Shown in pieces: positions 1-10,500 of a DNA stretch of 64,000 nt. The notes beneath the pieces are model-generated. The model did not search any database, had not been told where the DNA came from, and was given only the letters and a program-made list of their open reading frames with translations. A program made the translations under genes and the position numbers. Numbering within the stretch: the first letter of the stretch is position 1; every line of letters begins with the position of its first letter. Source of the DNA: Dermacentor variabilis (taxonomy: Eukaryota > Arthropoda > Arachnida > Ixodida > Ixodidae); the NCBI RefSeq assembly GCF_050947875.1, contig NC_134568.1, forward strand, positions 257,100,615 through 257,164,614, read 5' to 3'.

Positions 1-2307
1 AATGCCATTATTTATCCACACCCCAAGGTACTTGTATTTATCGACTATCTCCAGCGTGGCCTCCTGTATCTTATGCTCGCCGCAACTGTTATCATTAAAA
101 ATCATGACTGCTGATTTTTCTTTGCTAAACTTCAAGCCTAACCTGTCTCCTTCTGTACCACATATGTCCATTAATTCCTGCAGATCTTCTGCATTGTCAG
201 CCATTAATACAATATCATCCGCGTACATCAGTCCTGGTAATGACTGTTCAATCAATTTTCCTTGCTTGAGAAATGATAGGTTGAAGCCGAGTCCGCTTTG
301 CTGTATCTTGGCCTCTAGACCTTGTAGGTACAGCATAAACATCAGAGGTGACAATGGGCACCCCTGCCTAAGCCCCCGCCGAATCATCACAGGCTCCGAA
401 ACCTGCTTTTCCCATTGTATAATCACCCGGTTACCTTTATAGATACCTTTTAAGAAATTGGTTACTCCATCTTGCACTCCTAAAGTTTCCAGAATGCCCC
501 ACAAGCCCTCTTGAAGTACACTGTCATAGGCTCCCTTGATGTCCAAAAAAGCCAGCCATAGGGGTCTGTGTTCCTTTTCAGCTATTTCAATGCACTGTGT
601 TAGCGAGAACAGATTGTCTTCTAGCCTCCTATGCTTCCGGAACCCATTTTGTAGCTCTCCAAGTACCCCCTCGTTCTCTACCCATGCCTGCAGTCTGTCC
701 TTTATAATCTGCATAACCACCCTGTAAACCACTGACGTCACTGTTATAGGCCGGTAGTTATTTATGTCAGCTTTGTCCCCCTTTCCCTTATATATCATTC
801 TCATCCTACTTAGCCTCCATTCGTCAGGTACTTTACCATCCACTAGCATTTTGCTCACCACCTCCCTCAATGCTTTCTTAGATTTCGGGCCCAATTTCTT
901 TATTAACATAATTGGAATACCATCGGGGCCTGCCGATGTGCTACTTGGTACCCTCTTCTCCGCCCTTTCCCACTCTTTTTGTCCAAGCGAAAGCAGTGGG
1001 TTGACCGAGCTATCCCTCTCCGACGTACTGCATGTACCATTTGTCTGTTTTGTAAATTTTTCCCTCATCATGGTTCCTATATGCTCCATTGCCGCCTCTC
1101 CTTCTAACCGAGTACCTTGAGCTGTTACTATATACCTCTGCTCTAGGCTTGTCCTATTACCCAAGGAGTTCAGATGTTGCCAGAATTTTCTAGCTGCCTG
1201 TTTATCTTTTTTATTGCTTATTTTTGACAGCCATTGGGACCCTTTTGTCTTGATTTTCTCGTTGATCAAATAAGATGCTTCCCTTTTGCATTTTATGTAG
1301 TTTACCCATTTCCTCTTTACTTCTGCTTCAGGTTCTCCCTTACTTTTGGGATACCTGTGTTCCCTGGAGGCTTCCTGACGTTTCTTTATGGCCTTCTTAA
1401 CCTCTTCATCCCACCAGCTCTTGAGTTTTCGTATCCCTTGCCTTGTTTTCCTGACTCGCGCCTTACCTAGCTCACGCTCAAATAGTCTCATTAACTTTGG
1501 GTAAGTCCAATCAGTTTCAGTACTCTCTGAAATTTCCTCTTCAATTTGTTTGGCCGCTATTTCCACTTCGTCTTCTGAGTAAAAAATCACATCTGGCGTT
1601 TCCTCGCGCGTCGTTCGTGCTTTAGTTTCCCTCTTAAAACTCAACTTGATACGTTTGTGGTCGCTACCTATACTTCTGGAGCCCTGTTCATCTATAATCA
1701 TGGCTCCTAATCTATCGTACATCCTATGTGACATCAACGCATAATCTATTGTCGAGTGTCGACCCCCTACCTCCCATGTTATGATCCCGTCACACTTTTC
1801 AGTAGAGTTACAGACAACTAAGTTAAGCCTCTCACACATATCCAGCAGCATGTTACCTGTGGAGTCTGTGTACCCATCCATATCTTCAACATGCGCATTC
1901 ATGTCTCCTAATACAATTACTTCACATCCTTTTCCTAGCTCATTGATGTCCGCTGCTATACAGTCCAACATTTTTTTGTTTTCCTCTTTAGCATTTGATC
2001 CTGTCCAAAGGTATACAAAGCCCAGAAGTGTTATCGCCCCTGCTACTTTTCCTTCTAGCCATAAATGCTCCTTGCATTCCTGTTTGACCCTTTGCCAATT
2101 TGTATTTTTATGAATGAATGCTCCAATTCCCCCACCCTTTCTGCTACCCTGCACTCTGTTGCAGTATTCCCATGCATAATCAGGGTTACAGGGCGGTTGT
2201 TCCATGTCCCTAAGATGTGTCTCTACAAACCCATAAACCATTAAGTTCTCCTGCCTTAGTTGTTCTTCGATTTCCTCCCATTTTAGCCTATTTCTGCCAC
2301 CTTGCAT
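1..2307 (-). CDS. LINE A ORF2: APE endonuclease and reverse transcriptase (partial, open)
   Basis: I checked every codon of this frame from 2571 down to base 1 and found no stop, so at least 857 codons are open; the C-terminus lies outside the window. The first ATG after the upstream stop region is at 2307-2305. The endonuclease has the VETH, LGDMNAH and GSDHK motifs of the APE family. The RT has FLDIKGAYDSV, RQGCPLSPLMF and the catalytic YADDIV (214-231). Together they would nick the target and prime reverse transcription. The open frame overlaps the end of ORF1 in a different reading frame, so translation would need re-initiation, leaky scanning or frameshifting. An open frame this long means the copy is young, in contrast to the LINE relics elsewhere in the window. 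Confidence 0.88.
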   Translation of the reverse strand, partial: MQGGRNRLKWEEIEEQLRQENLMVYGFVETHLRDMEQPPCNPDYAWEYCNRVQGSRKGGGIGAFIHKNTNWQRVKQECKEHLWLEGKVAGAITLLGFVYLWTGSNAKEENKKMLDCIAADINELGKGCEVIVLGDMNAHVEDMDGYTDSTGNMLLDMCERLNLVVCNSTEKCDGIITWEVGGRHSTIDYALMSHRMYDRLGAMIIDEQGSRSIGSDHKRIKLSFKRETKARTTREETPDVIFYSEDEVEIAAKQIEEEISESTETDWTYPKLMRLFERELGKARVRKTRQGIRKLKSWWDEEVKKAIKKRQEASREHRYPKSKGEPEAEVKRKWVNYIKCKREASYLINEKIKTKGSQWLSKISNKKDKQAARKFWQHLNSLGNRTSLEQRYIVTAQGTRLEGEAAMEHIGTMMREKFTKQTNGTCSTSERDSSVNPLLSLGQKEWERAEKRVPSSTSAGPDGIPIMLIKKLGPKSKKALREVVSKMLVDGKVPDEWRLSRMRMIYKGKGDKADINNYRPITVTSVVYRVVMQIIKDRLQAWVENEGVLGELQNGFRKHRRLEDNLFSLTQCIEIAEKEHRPLWLAFLDIKGAYDSVLQEGLWGILETLGVQDGVTNFLKGIYKGNRVIIQWEKQVSEPVMIRRGLRQGCPLSPLMFMLYLQGLEAKIQQSGLGFNLSFLKQGKLIEQSLPGLMYADDIVLMADNAEDLQELMDICGTEGDRLGLKFSKEKSAVMIFNDNSCGEHKIQEATLEIVDKYKYLGVWINNGI

Positions 2308-2417
2308 GTTAATGAACCCTATGTCTGACTTAATTTGGCTCTTGCGCTTATTCCTGTCACCTCTCCTACAGTACCGATTTTCGCGTGTTTGTGGCTCCTG
2401 CCTCGAATCGTCCACGC

Positions 2418-3656
2418 CTACACTGCTTCTTTCAGGGCTCTGGGTCCCCCTAAAAAAGCTGTTGCCTGGCGACCCATCCTGCCCCCTATCCTTTTGCCAG
2501 TGGCACCACTGTAGTGAATACCATCCTGCACAAAAGGTCGGAAGCCGGTTCCGTACACGTCCCTGTTGACCTCAATCACGCTGTACCCGAGTCGTCCGCT
2601 CAGACTCCTAATGACCCGATTGGCCTCAACCACCCTCCTTTCTACCTGGTAAGCCTGGCCCTGGACCTCTGGGATAGTGCATATGGTCACATGCACCCTC
2701 CCGGAGGCCTCTCTAAGCTTACTCAGCCCAGTCTCAATGTGCCTCTCAAGGTCCTGGCTTCTCCCCTTAAGCACGTCATTGAGCCCAGAATGTATAATGA
2801 CCTAGCTGTCGCTCTCCGTGCTGACCCCAATTACTTCCCGCGCCTTGGTCATTGCTTCCGCCATACCCTTGCCCGCTTGCACCTCCACCTGTACTCGCCC
2901 GTCCGCCTTCACTCTCGCCATCACGCCCTGTTCGGCCCTCCCCACATTGGAGTCCCCTATCACCAGGACCCTTCTACGTGCAAACCGTTCGACTGCAGCG
3001 TGTGCCTGCTGCCCCTCCCTTTGCGCCCGCTGGCGCCCCTGTGGCTGCAGCGTCGCCTCACTCGGGGCGCGTTGTGCAGCTTCACTATAACTACGCCGTT
3101 TCACCGGCGGCGAGCTGACGACGGCTTGCTTTGGCTCCCTGCCTCCCACTTCGCCTGTAGGGTCTACCCTACTTTCCGAGTTTTTGCCAACACTTTGTTG
3201 TCCTGACCCGACCTTCTCCGCTGCCCGCGTCTCCAGCGCGTCGAGCCGCCTTTCCAGTTCGGCGCTCCTTTCTTTTTCTGCCTCAAGCTCGGCCACGGTC
3301 CTTACTAACTGCGCGGCCTGGGCCGCCTCCACCTTGACAAAATTGTCAACTTTCGCCTGCAGTGCTACCCGCTTCTCCTGTTCCTCCCTCAGTTCTGCCT
3401 TAAGCTCGTCGAACTTAGCCGCCCAATTCCCTTCCAGTTTTTGGACGGCTTCCCTGACGCCCTCGCACAACCTGCAAGTGAAGCTAGACCCCTCCGCGTC
3501 TGCTAAATTCTGGAACTTAGTTTCGTCGAGGAAGCACCATCGCAGGCACTCGTCGCACTGCACTTGCTCCCCGTCCCCCGCGGCCTTCGCGTTCTTCGAT
3601 TTCATCGCTAGGCCTACGTCCCGAGGCCCAATTGACGAGGAACTTCGCCAAATCAC
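2418..3656 (-). pseudogene. LINE A ORF1: PHD-like finger, coiled coil and SGNH esterase, one in-frame amber stop
   Basis: About 413 codons in one frame, interrupted once by TAG at 2802-2804. The N-terminal third has a CxxC...CxxC zinc-binding pattern (CDEC, then CRLC about 27 residues on), followed by a charged Glu/Lys/Arg-rich coiled coil. The C-terminal half starts an SGNH-hydrolase fold with VLVIGDSNVGR (catalytic Ser in GDSN), continues after the stop with VIIHSGLNDVL, and closes with DGIHYSG (catalytic Asp/His). The frame and domain continuity across the TAG point to a single nonsense mutation, not two genes. The start ATG is taken at 3656; an internal ATG at 3602 is also plausible. Its 3' end overlaps the ORF2 open frame by about 150 bp. 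In such elements ORF1 binds the RNA; the role of the esterase is not settled. Confidence 0.85.
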
Positions 3657-3690
3657 TCAAGCAAAGCCGACCTCGACCGCTATCCCAAAC

Positions 3691-4139
3691 TAAAATAAAG
3701 AATTGTCACTCCCTACCCCATGCAAGAATCTGAGGAGCTAGCTGAAATAATTAACGAAGCCTATCAATAGGTCCCTCCTACCAACTATATGCCTAACGGG
3801 GGAGCCGCCAGACCTAGACAAAGCCGGTGCGTTTGCTACTCTTACCAAGAATTCAAAATTTGCGCCCCTACTCCATGCAACAGAAAATACTTCAAAACAC
3901 TAGCTAATAAAGATAAAAAGGTACTTAGCTACGAACGAAGTCGCTGAAGCCTCGACCACAGGAGCCGTCGTAGTGTCAGTTGGCAGCGCCACGGCTGGCG
4001 AAATCAAGCGAATGAGAGAGGGTGACATGAGAGTGCTTTCGGGCCAGCTGAAGCCTTCCTGACGGGCATCTAAAAAATACAGGAGGCGCAGGCGCTGCCC
4101 CCATTCTATGCTGCCCCCGCACTGCCCGCAGGCTGCGCA
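3691..4139. other. Intergenic stretch between LINE A and ZC3H3, no gene seen
   Basis: No convincing coding sequence. A minus-strand frame at 3900-4154 has no recognisable motif and no sign of splicing. GC content rises toward 4080-4140, which fits a promoter-proximal region of the gene starting at 4577. Confidence 0.5.
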
Positions 4140-4164
4140 GACGTCAGACGTCATGTAGACGTCA
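4140..4164 (+). promoter_or_regulatory. Cluster of three GACGTCA sites (CREB/ATF-like) upstream of ZC3H3
   Basis: GACGTCA occurs at 4140-4146, 4147-4153 and 4158-4164, the first two back to back. GACGTCA is the core of the CRE recognised by CREB/ATF bZIP proteins. The cluster lies about 410 bp before the ZC3H3 start codon in a GC-rich stretch, as expected for a proximal promoter. The role is inferred. Confidence 0.4.
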
Positions 4165-4576
4165 TTCCGTGCAAACGTTGGTTGTTTATTCTACGTCGTG
4201 GCTGCGCAGGGGTAGTGTGTATGTAGCAAGGGAACGGTGGATTGGCAGGGACACGGGTACGTTAGCGCAGGCTTACTGGTCTTACGCACGTAGGTACGAA
4301 GTTGATGCTGTCGTTGTCATATTGCGAACGTGTGAGCGTTGCCATGCATTTCGCTAAGAATATTGTTCCGAGGTAATAAAGCTTAAGTTCTTAATTATGC
4401 TTCTGGGACTGTTTCGTCAGGTTCGGTGAGTTCTAAACATTAGTGTACATACCTCACGGAACGCCTCCATTCAGCTCTTGTTCTAGGTTCTCTTATTGCA
4501 GATATTAATTTTGTTCGTGTAACCTGCACGTCCCTTTAGGCTTTTGGAAAGAACTGCGTAGCGACCCGCCGAGAAG

Positions 4577-7500
4577 ATGGCCAATAGAAGCTCGGACCGA
4601 GAGAAGAAAGCTTTACAGGACGAAATCTCGTATCTGTCACGTAAGCATTTTGGAAACCTTTAACAGCGGCTGCTTATGCCCAACCACAACTCCATGAAGA
4701 AAGTAAAGAAAAATTCAACCTTTATTGTATGCTATACCATAATTTTGCGGACTATTTCCAGGTTTGATTGCTCGCCATCAACACACGTCAAAACCACGTG
4801 GAGGTGCGCAAATAAGGACTTCTAACCGCTACACAAAAGTCAACGCACATGAAGCTCAGGCCCAGAGCAACGTCGGGATGCCAAGAAATCTTGCCAGAGC
4901 TCTGAACGTGGGCGCGCCGATTACTACCAGTGTCGGAAGCATCGGCAACATCTGTTCTCGCGCGATGCATCACGCGCCCACTACCCACAGGACCCCACCA
5001 CAAAGCACCAGGAGGAGGTCTTTGTCAACAGTTGTGCACAAGAGTAGGTACACACTGAAGAAGCTTCATACTGGGCTCGCTTCCACTGAGAAGCCAGCGT
5101 TTAAACCCACTACAGCGTTTCCGAAAACAGTACAAAGTACCGCACCAGTTATTGGCACCAGCACACCGTCACTCTACGGGTCCTCTAGGCGACCTTCAGC
5201 CGGGAAATACGTGTATTGCAGGAAGAATGCAGTGAAGGGAACTGGACTGCATACTGCATGTTCGGTGACGCTACCAACTGGCTCTGCTGGGAGAACACCC
5301 AGACAACTTGTGTCGACCTACAAGCTTGTTCGGAACAAATCAAAAGTTGCTACACCAGTCAAGAGTCCAAGTTCAAACCTCACTTGTATTGGTGCCAGGC
5401 GCATTGTGAAAAAGTATAAGGTGAACAATGTAAATAGGTCAAGAGCTCCACTGCAGAGGCCACTTCGATCTCAGTACGGTATGTTTCATTGATTGAATAA
5501 CTTGAATCCACTTGATCTGCAATGTTGGAACCAGGGTTGTTTTTCATTGCAAAGAGTTTCTAATGTACATTTTTTGGTGTTGTCTCGTGGCGGTGTTTCC
5601 CTCATTATTGTTACTGTTGCATGCACTAAAGCTTATTAAACACAGTAATAGTGAGCACAATCGCTGAAGTACCACTGATGCAGTGCTCGGCAGTTGTGAT
5701 TAGGTATGACACTTGGCACATCATGCAAGTGAATTTGGTGAATGAGCTTTTGCAATGAGTGACAATTTACCTGTGTCAGGTAATGTCTCTGGTTCACAAG
5801 CAAACAAACTAACATTGAAGGCTTATCGTTTTACACTATGCTTGGCTTTCTGATGTTACCATTCAGGAAACTCTACAGCTGTATCTACAATGAAGCTGTC
5901 TTGGCCTCCGTCTTACTCAACCACCCATTACTTCCATGGTCAGAAAAGGAAAAGCTCTGGGTAATGTAGCCTTTTGAAAATAAAAGCCATGTTAATGTGT
6001 GCCCCTAACTTTTTTTGCATTTTGATGTTGTTTTATTTTCTTTATCACAGCAAACCTACTTCAAGTGCAGGCTCATCTCAAGCCCACTACATAAAGATAG
6101 GAAATATTACATACAGAGCTTCAAGAAACAAACTTTCTAGAACATTCAAGAGATCCCTCTCTTGTAGTCCTGTTTCTCACAAAGGTGAACAAGTGTGTTT
6201 TGTTTAAGGGATTTAGTAATTGCCATGACTTTTTTTTTCTGTACCTTACTATATATTTCTACTTCACAGCCTCCCCACGTCATGAGCGAGTACTAGCAGT
6301 GCGAGGCTCTGTCTACATGATGGATGCAGCTGGGAAAATGCTTCGCCGCATCTCCCAGCCGGAATGCAATTCAGAGCAGACAAATGGCCGAACTCGAATT
6401 GACGTTGGTGGAAAGACCTATATTGAATGGAAACCAGGAGTGCTTTCTCAAACACCATCTGCAGAGACAAGAACTTACCTCAAGTTGAGTTATCCCACAA
6501 ATCCTCTGTTAGCTAGTTGTTCATGTCCTTACCTTGTTTCTTTTTTCAGTCGTACTGTTAACCGCAGCATTCACAGGGTACGGAATGTCGACAGCAGCCG
6601 GAAGCTAAAGCGGAAATCATATTGTATGTTCTTCAATCGATTTGGGCGCTGCAATAAGGGTGACAAATGCGCTTACATTCATGATCCTGAAAAAGTGGCT
6701 GTTTGCACAAGGTGAGCATGTATGCAGGCATATGTTGCCTCTATGTAATGTCTATTCCACAAATGTAGCCCACTGTGACATGGTTAAAGTAATCATGAGG
6801 TTTTGTGTAACGTCACTGCCTCCAGCACTGACCTAGAGGCTAAGAGTGCCTTTACTAAATATACATATTTGGCCTGCACCAGCGAATGAATTTCTGCCCC
6901 ATGCCCTTATCCCGGCACTCACAATTGTGGCAGTGGTCTACACCTTTTGTTACCACAGCCAGTAGCATCGTGTAAGTGTAATGTGGTGTTGGCCATATTC
7001 TGTCATACTGAAATTTGCTGAACATAAATAGACTCTGTAATCTTTAAACTATGGAATGTTGAAAGGGGAGGCAGTCTTGTGCATCTTCCCCTTCTATTGC
7101 TGCTCTGTGGGAACCAGTAATAGCTAGTGTGTAACTAAATAATGCTGACGCTGTGTGACAAAATGCCACGAATGTGTCTGAACAATGGCAATGATAATAG
7201 ATGCACACTTGTGTCAATGACTGCCAACGCTTGAGGTGCCCAGCCCAGCTATGTCTATGGCCATGGACATTCTAAAGAGCATGTGCACTCCTATGTTCTA
7301 GCACACTGATGCCCAGTCAGGTTAGATGCTTTACATGTGTGCCTCAAAATGGGTGTGAATTCGATGACGTGAAATCTTGGCATGTCTTCAACTGTTTCCT
7401 CCATCCACTAAGCTGAGTGTTGCGATGCTGCTGCTGGCACTTGCTTTTGCTCGCACATTTTCTGAAGATCAAAATTTTTTCTTTGAGTGCAGCCAAGGGA

Positions 7501-10500
7501 AATTAAGCATTGTCCATTGTGCATGGCCACAATTAAAGAATGACACTTGGGTTGGGAGAAATTTTACTTGTGAATGTTGTAATTTGTCAAAGATGTTATT
7601 AGTCTTGATTTATCTTGCTCTTATAACCTGAGAATGAGGAAATCTATGTTAAATGACAGGGTAAAAGTAAAAACGAGAAGAAAGGGGGTTAACTGAGGGT
7701 TTGTTGGCTTGTCATGACAGGAGAAAAGCAAGAAACTTAAGCAAGCCCAATGCTGCAGACTTTCGAGTGATTTGTTAATTAATGTACAGGTAGTGTCTTC
7801 TTTGCAGGTAGTGTTTGCCTTGCATTGTGTCTCTTGGTGTATGTGTAATTGTTTGTAAAATTCATAGATGTTTTAGAAAATACTAAAATGGAAACTGTAG
7901 GGAAGCATTTTCCAAAGCTAAATGTATATGGTGTGTGTTTGCGTGAGCAGCACTTGCGTATTTTTAGCACTTTAAGGCGGCTGACATGTCCTTTGTCTCG
8001 CAACAATGCTAAATAGCTTTGTTGAAAACAGTTCTGCGAAGATATAATTTTTGTTTCTCTTAATGATTCCTTCCAGATTTCTGCGTGGAACCTGCAAAGT
8101 GTCCGATTGCCCGTTTTCTCACAAGATTGCACCAGAGAAAATGCCAGTTTGTTCCTTCTTTTTGAAAGGGCGATGTACCAATGACCCTTGCCCATATCGA
8201 CATGTCAAAGTCAACTCAAAGGCAGCAGTGTGCAAGGACTTCGCTGTTCATGGATTTTGTGCTGACGGAATCAAGGTAAGACGATTTGCAAAAGTATGAT
8301 TGGCGCAAAATGCAGATACATTGTGTTTCACAAAACTAGCACCAAGTTTATTTTACAAATGCTAACTCGTAGATTGACGAGACCAGCATAATGTTGTTTG
8401 AAATCATCTTGAGCTATGCAGCATCTATTAAAGTGATGTTCCTTTGCCTACCACTCCACAATTCGTTGTGTTGTCATCGCGGTCATTATTTGTCTTTTCG
8501 AGTCAAAGCTGTCGCTACTCAAGCCACCATACTGTCGCTGTCAGAGACACAATCAATTTCTTGTGACTTCGCCCCAGCGAGATCTGCATATCTACAGCTG
8601 ACAGCATTTCTGCTCACTATCTCTCAAACTCACTATCTTTGCACAATGCCAGGAATGTTTTTGGCCATGTACCGTATTTACTCGCATAATGGTCGCACTC
8701 GTGTAATGATCGCACCCCTGAATTTTGCCGTCAAAATTCGATTTTTAAAAAATTTCCTGTGTAATGATCGCACCCTGAACTTGCCGCAGTGATATGTCAT
8801 GTGCCAAGTCTAGCTAATATTGATCGCGCTTACCATCTGTCGAATGCTACACGAACGACTCTTCAAGACAAACCAAGCGGTCTGCAGGCACCAAACGTTC
8901 TTAAGCGGATGCCTCATTTCATTACTTTCATCACTTTCCGCACTTCCATGACTAAAAGAAAGATGCAACCAAACTTGCCTTTATTATGTGTAAGCTTTAT
9001 AATGGCTGTGGTCAACAACAAAAAAAAGGCGCCTTTTGATTCTTCTCATGTGCACTCGTGGGCACGCAACAAATCACGAGTGGCAACGATAGTAGCCACG
9101 TTTACACTGATACGTTAAAAGTGAACCCTATTCATACGCCGATGCTTGTAACACAGCTAAGATATTCACCCACCCTTAGCGGAAACGTGCCATATTAGGA
9201 TAGTAGTGAAGACAGATGCTGCAGTTTCCGCAGCATGCCGGCCATGTGTTTCTATGCCACTGGCAGCTAAGCGCGCCCATCTGTTTCTGTCCCCTCAAAG
9301 TAGACATGGCTACGTTATTGCTGCAGACTTGCCGATATTAACGATATTATTCGTTATTGATACGGAAGAAACTGTTTCAATGCACGTAATGTACTCATGA
9401 AAATAACAAAAAATTGCGTTAGGCGCATTCGGCTTGCTCCGCCGGCCGCCATTTTTGTTTTTGTGTCCCGCAGCAAACGCGGGATGAAAGGAAAGGTTTT
9501 TCTTTTCGCGGGAAATTTAGCCTGCGTAATGATCGCACCCCTGATTTCGAGTCAATTTTTCTGACAGAAAAGTGCGCTCATTATGCGAGTAAATGCGGTA
9601 CTTCAAGTCCAGAGCCGAGTCATGTGAGATCTCGCAAATATGATAGTATCGCTGAAGGTGATCACTTGAGAAGATCGTCCCTGAATAAAACTTACCTTTG
9701 TTCTGCAAGGTACACCACCTCAGCTGATGGCTGCCGTGGTAGCTTAGTGTGGCTATGCTGTTGCATAGCCACACTAAGGACACTAGGGACCCTAAGGACG
9801 AGCCTTAGCTAAGGACGAGGTCAAAGGTTCAAGTCCCAGCCGCGGCGACCACATTTCTTGGAGGCGAAGTGCAAAAGTGTCCATGTACTCGATCATTAAG
9901 TGCATGTTGGGAATCCCAGGTGGTCAAAATAAATCCAGAATCCCCACTACGGCGTGCCTCAAAATCAGATTGTGGTTTTCAATCAATCAATCAATCATCT
10001 ATTTTACAGATAGACAGAGGAGCGAGTAATAAAAGCTGCCATTCGGCAGCTTGGTTAGCCCGAGCCCCCATTACAAGAGTTCACAGCAGCACAGACATAA
10101 ATATATTAAGCACAGACCACACATACGCTTGCAGATGCACATAAGCTCACGATCGTTCCAGCGTTGCTTGACTGTTATGCCGTTCAAGTGTAATACAAAA
10201 AATTCCATTACAAATTACGTGTTGGCTCAAATGCACTAAAATTTTGCCAACATGTTCAGAAAGCACAAGGATTACCTTGTGCAGTACAGATTAATATACA
10301 GGCATAACGTTGGGAGACAGGAAGACAGCGGTGTAGATCAGAGAGCAAACAGGGATATCCGTTATTTAAGAGAGACGAAGAAGGAGAAAATTGGAGCGGA
10401 TCCAACGAGTTGGAATCTGTATACAGCGAAGCTTTGTGTGAGTGGATGAAGAGTCTAAACACGAGTTTGTGTTTATTTAATGCCTGCACAAAGCAAAACG

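Larger units (their letters stand above)
1..3690 (-). mobile_element. Non-LTR retrotransposon (LINE A), 3' end beyond window
   Basis: A long LINE reads leftward and runs off the left edge. It carries an ORF1 (PHD-like finger, coiled coil, SGNH esterase) and an overlapping ORF2 (APE endonuclease, reverse transcriptase). A PHD plus esterase ORF1 is known from CR1-like elements, but I could not settle the clade from the RT motifs. The 5' boundary is only approximate: coding potential stops near 3656 and nothing element-like is visible past about 3700. The plus-strand reading frames over this stretch are shadows of these two ORFs. Confidence 0.88.

Noticed and set aside
2..3693. Plus-strand reading frames opposite LINE A
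   Set aside because: They have no motifs and exist because the minus-strand ORFs are open.
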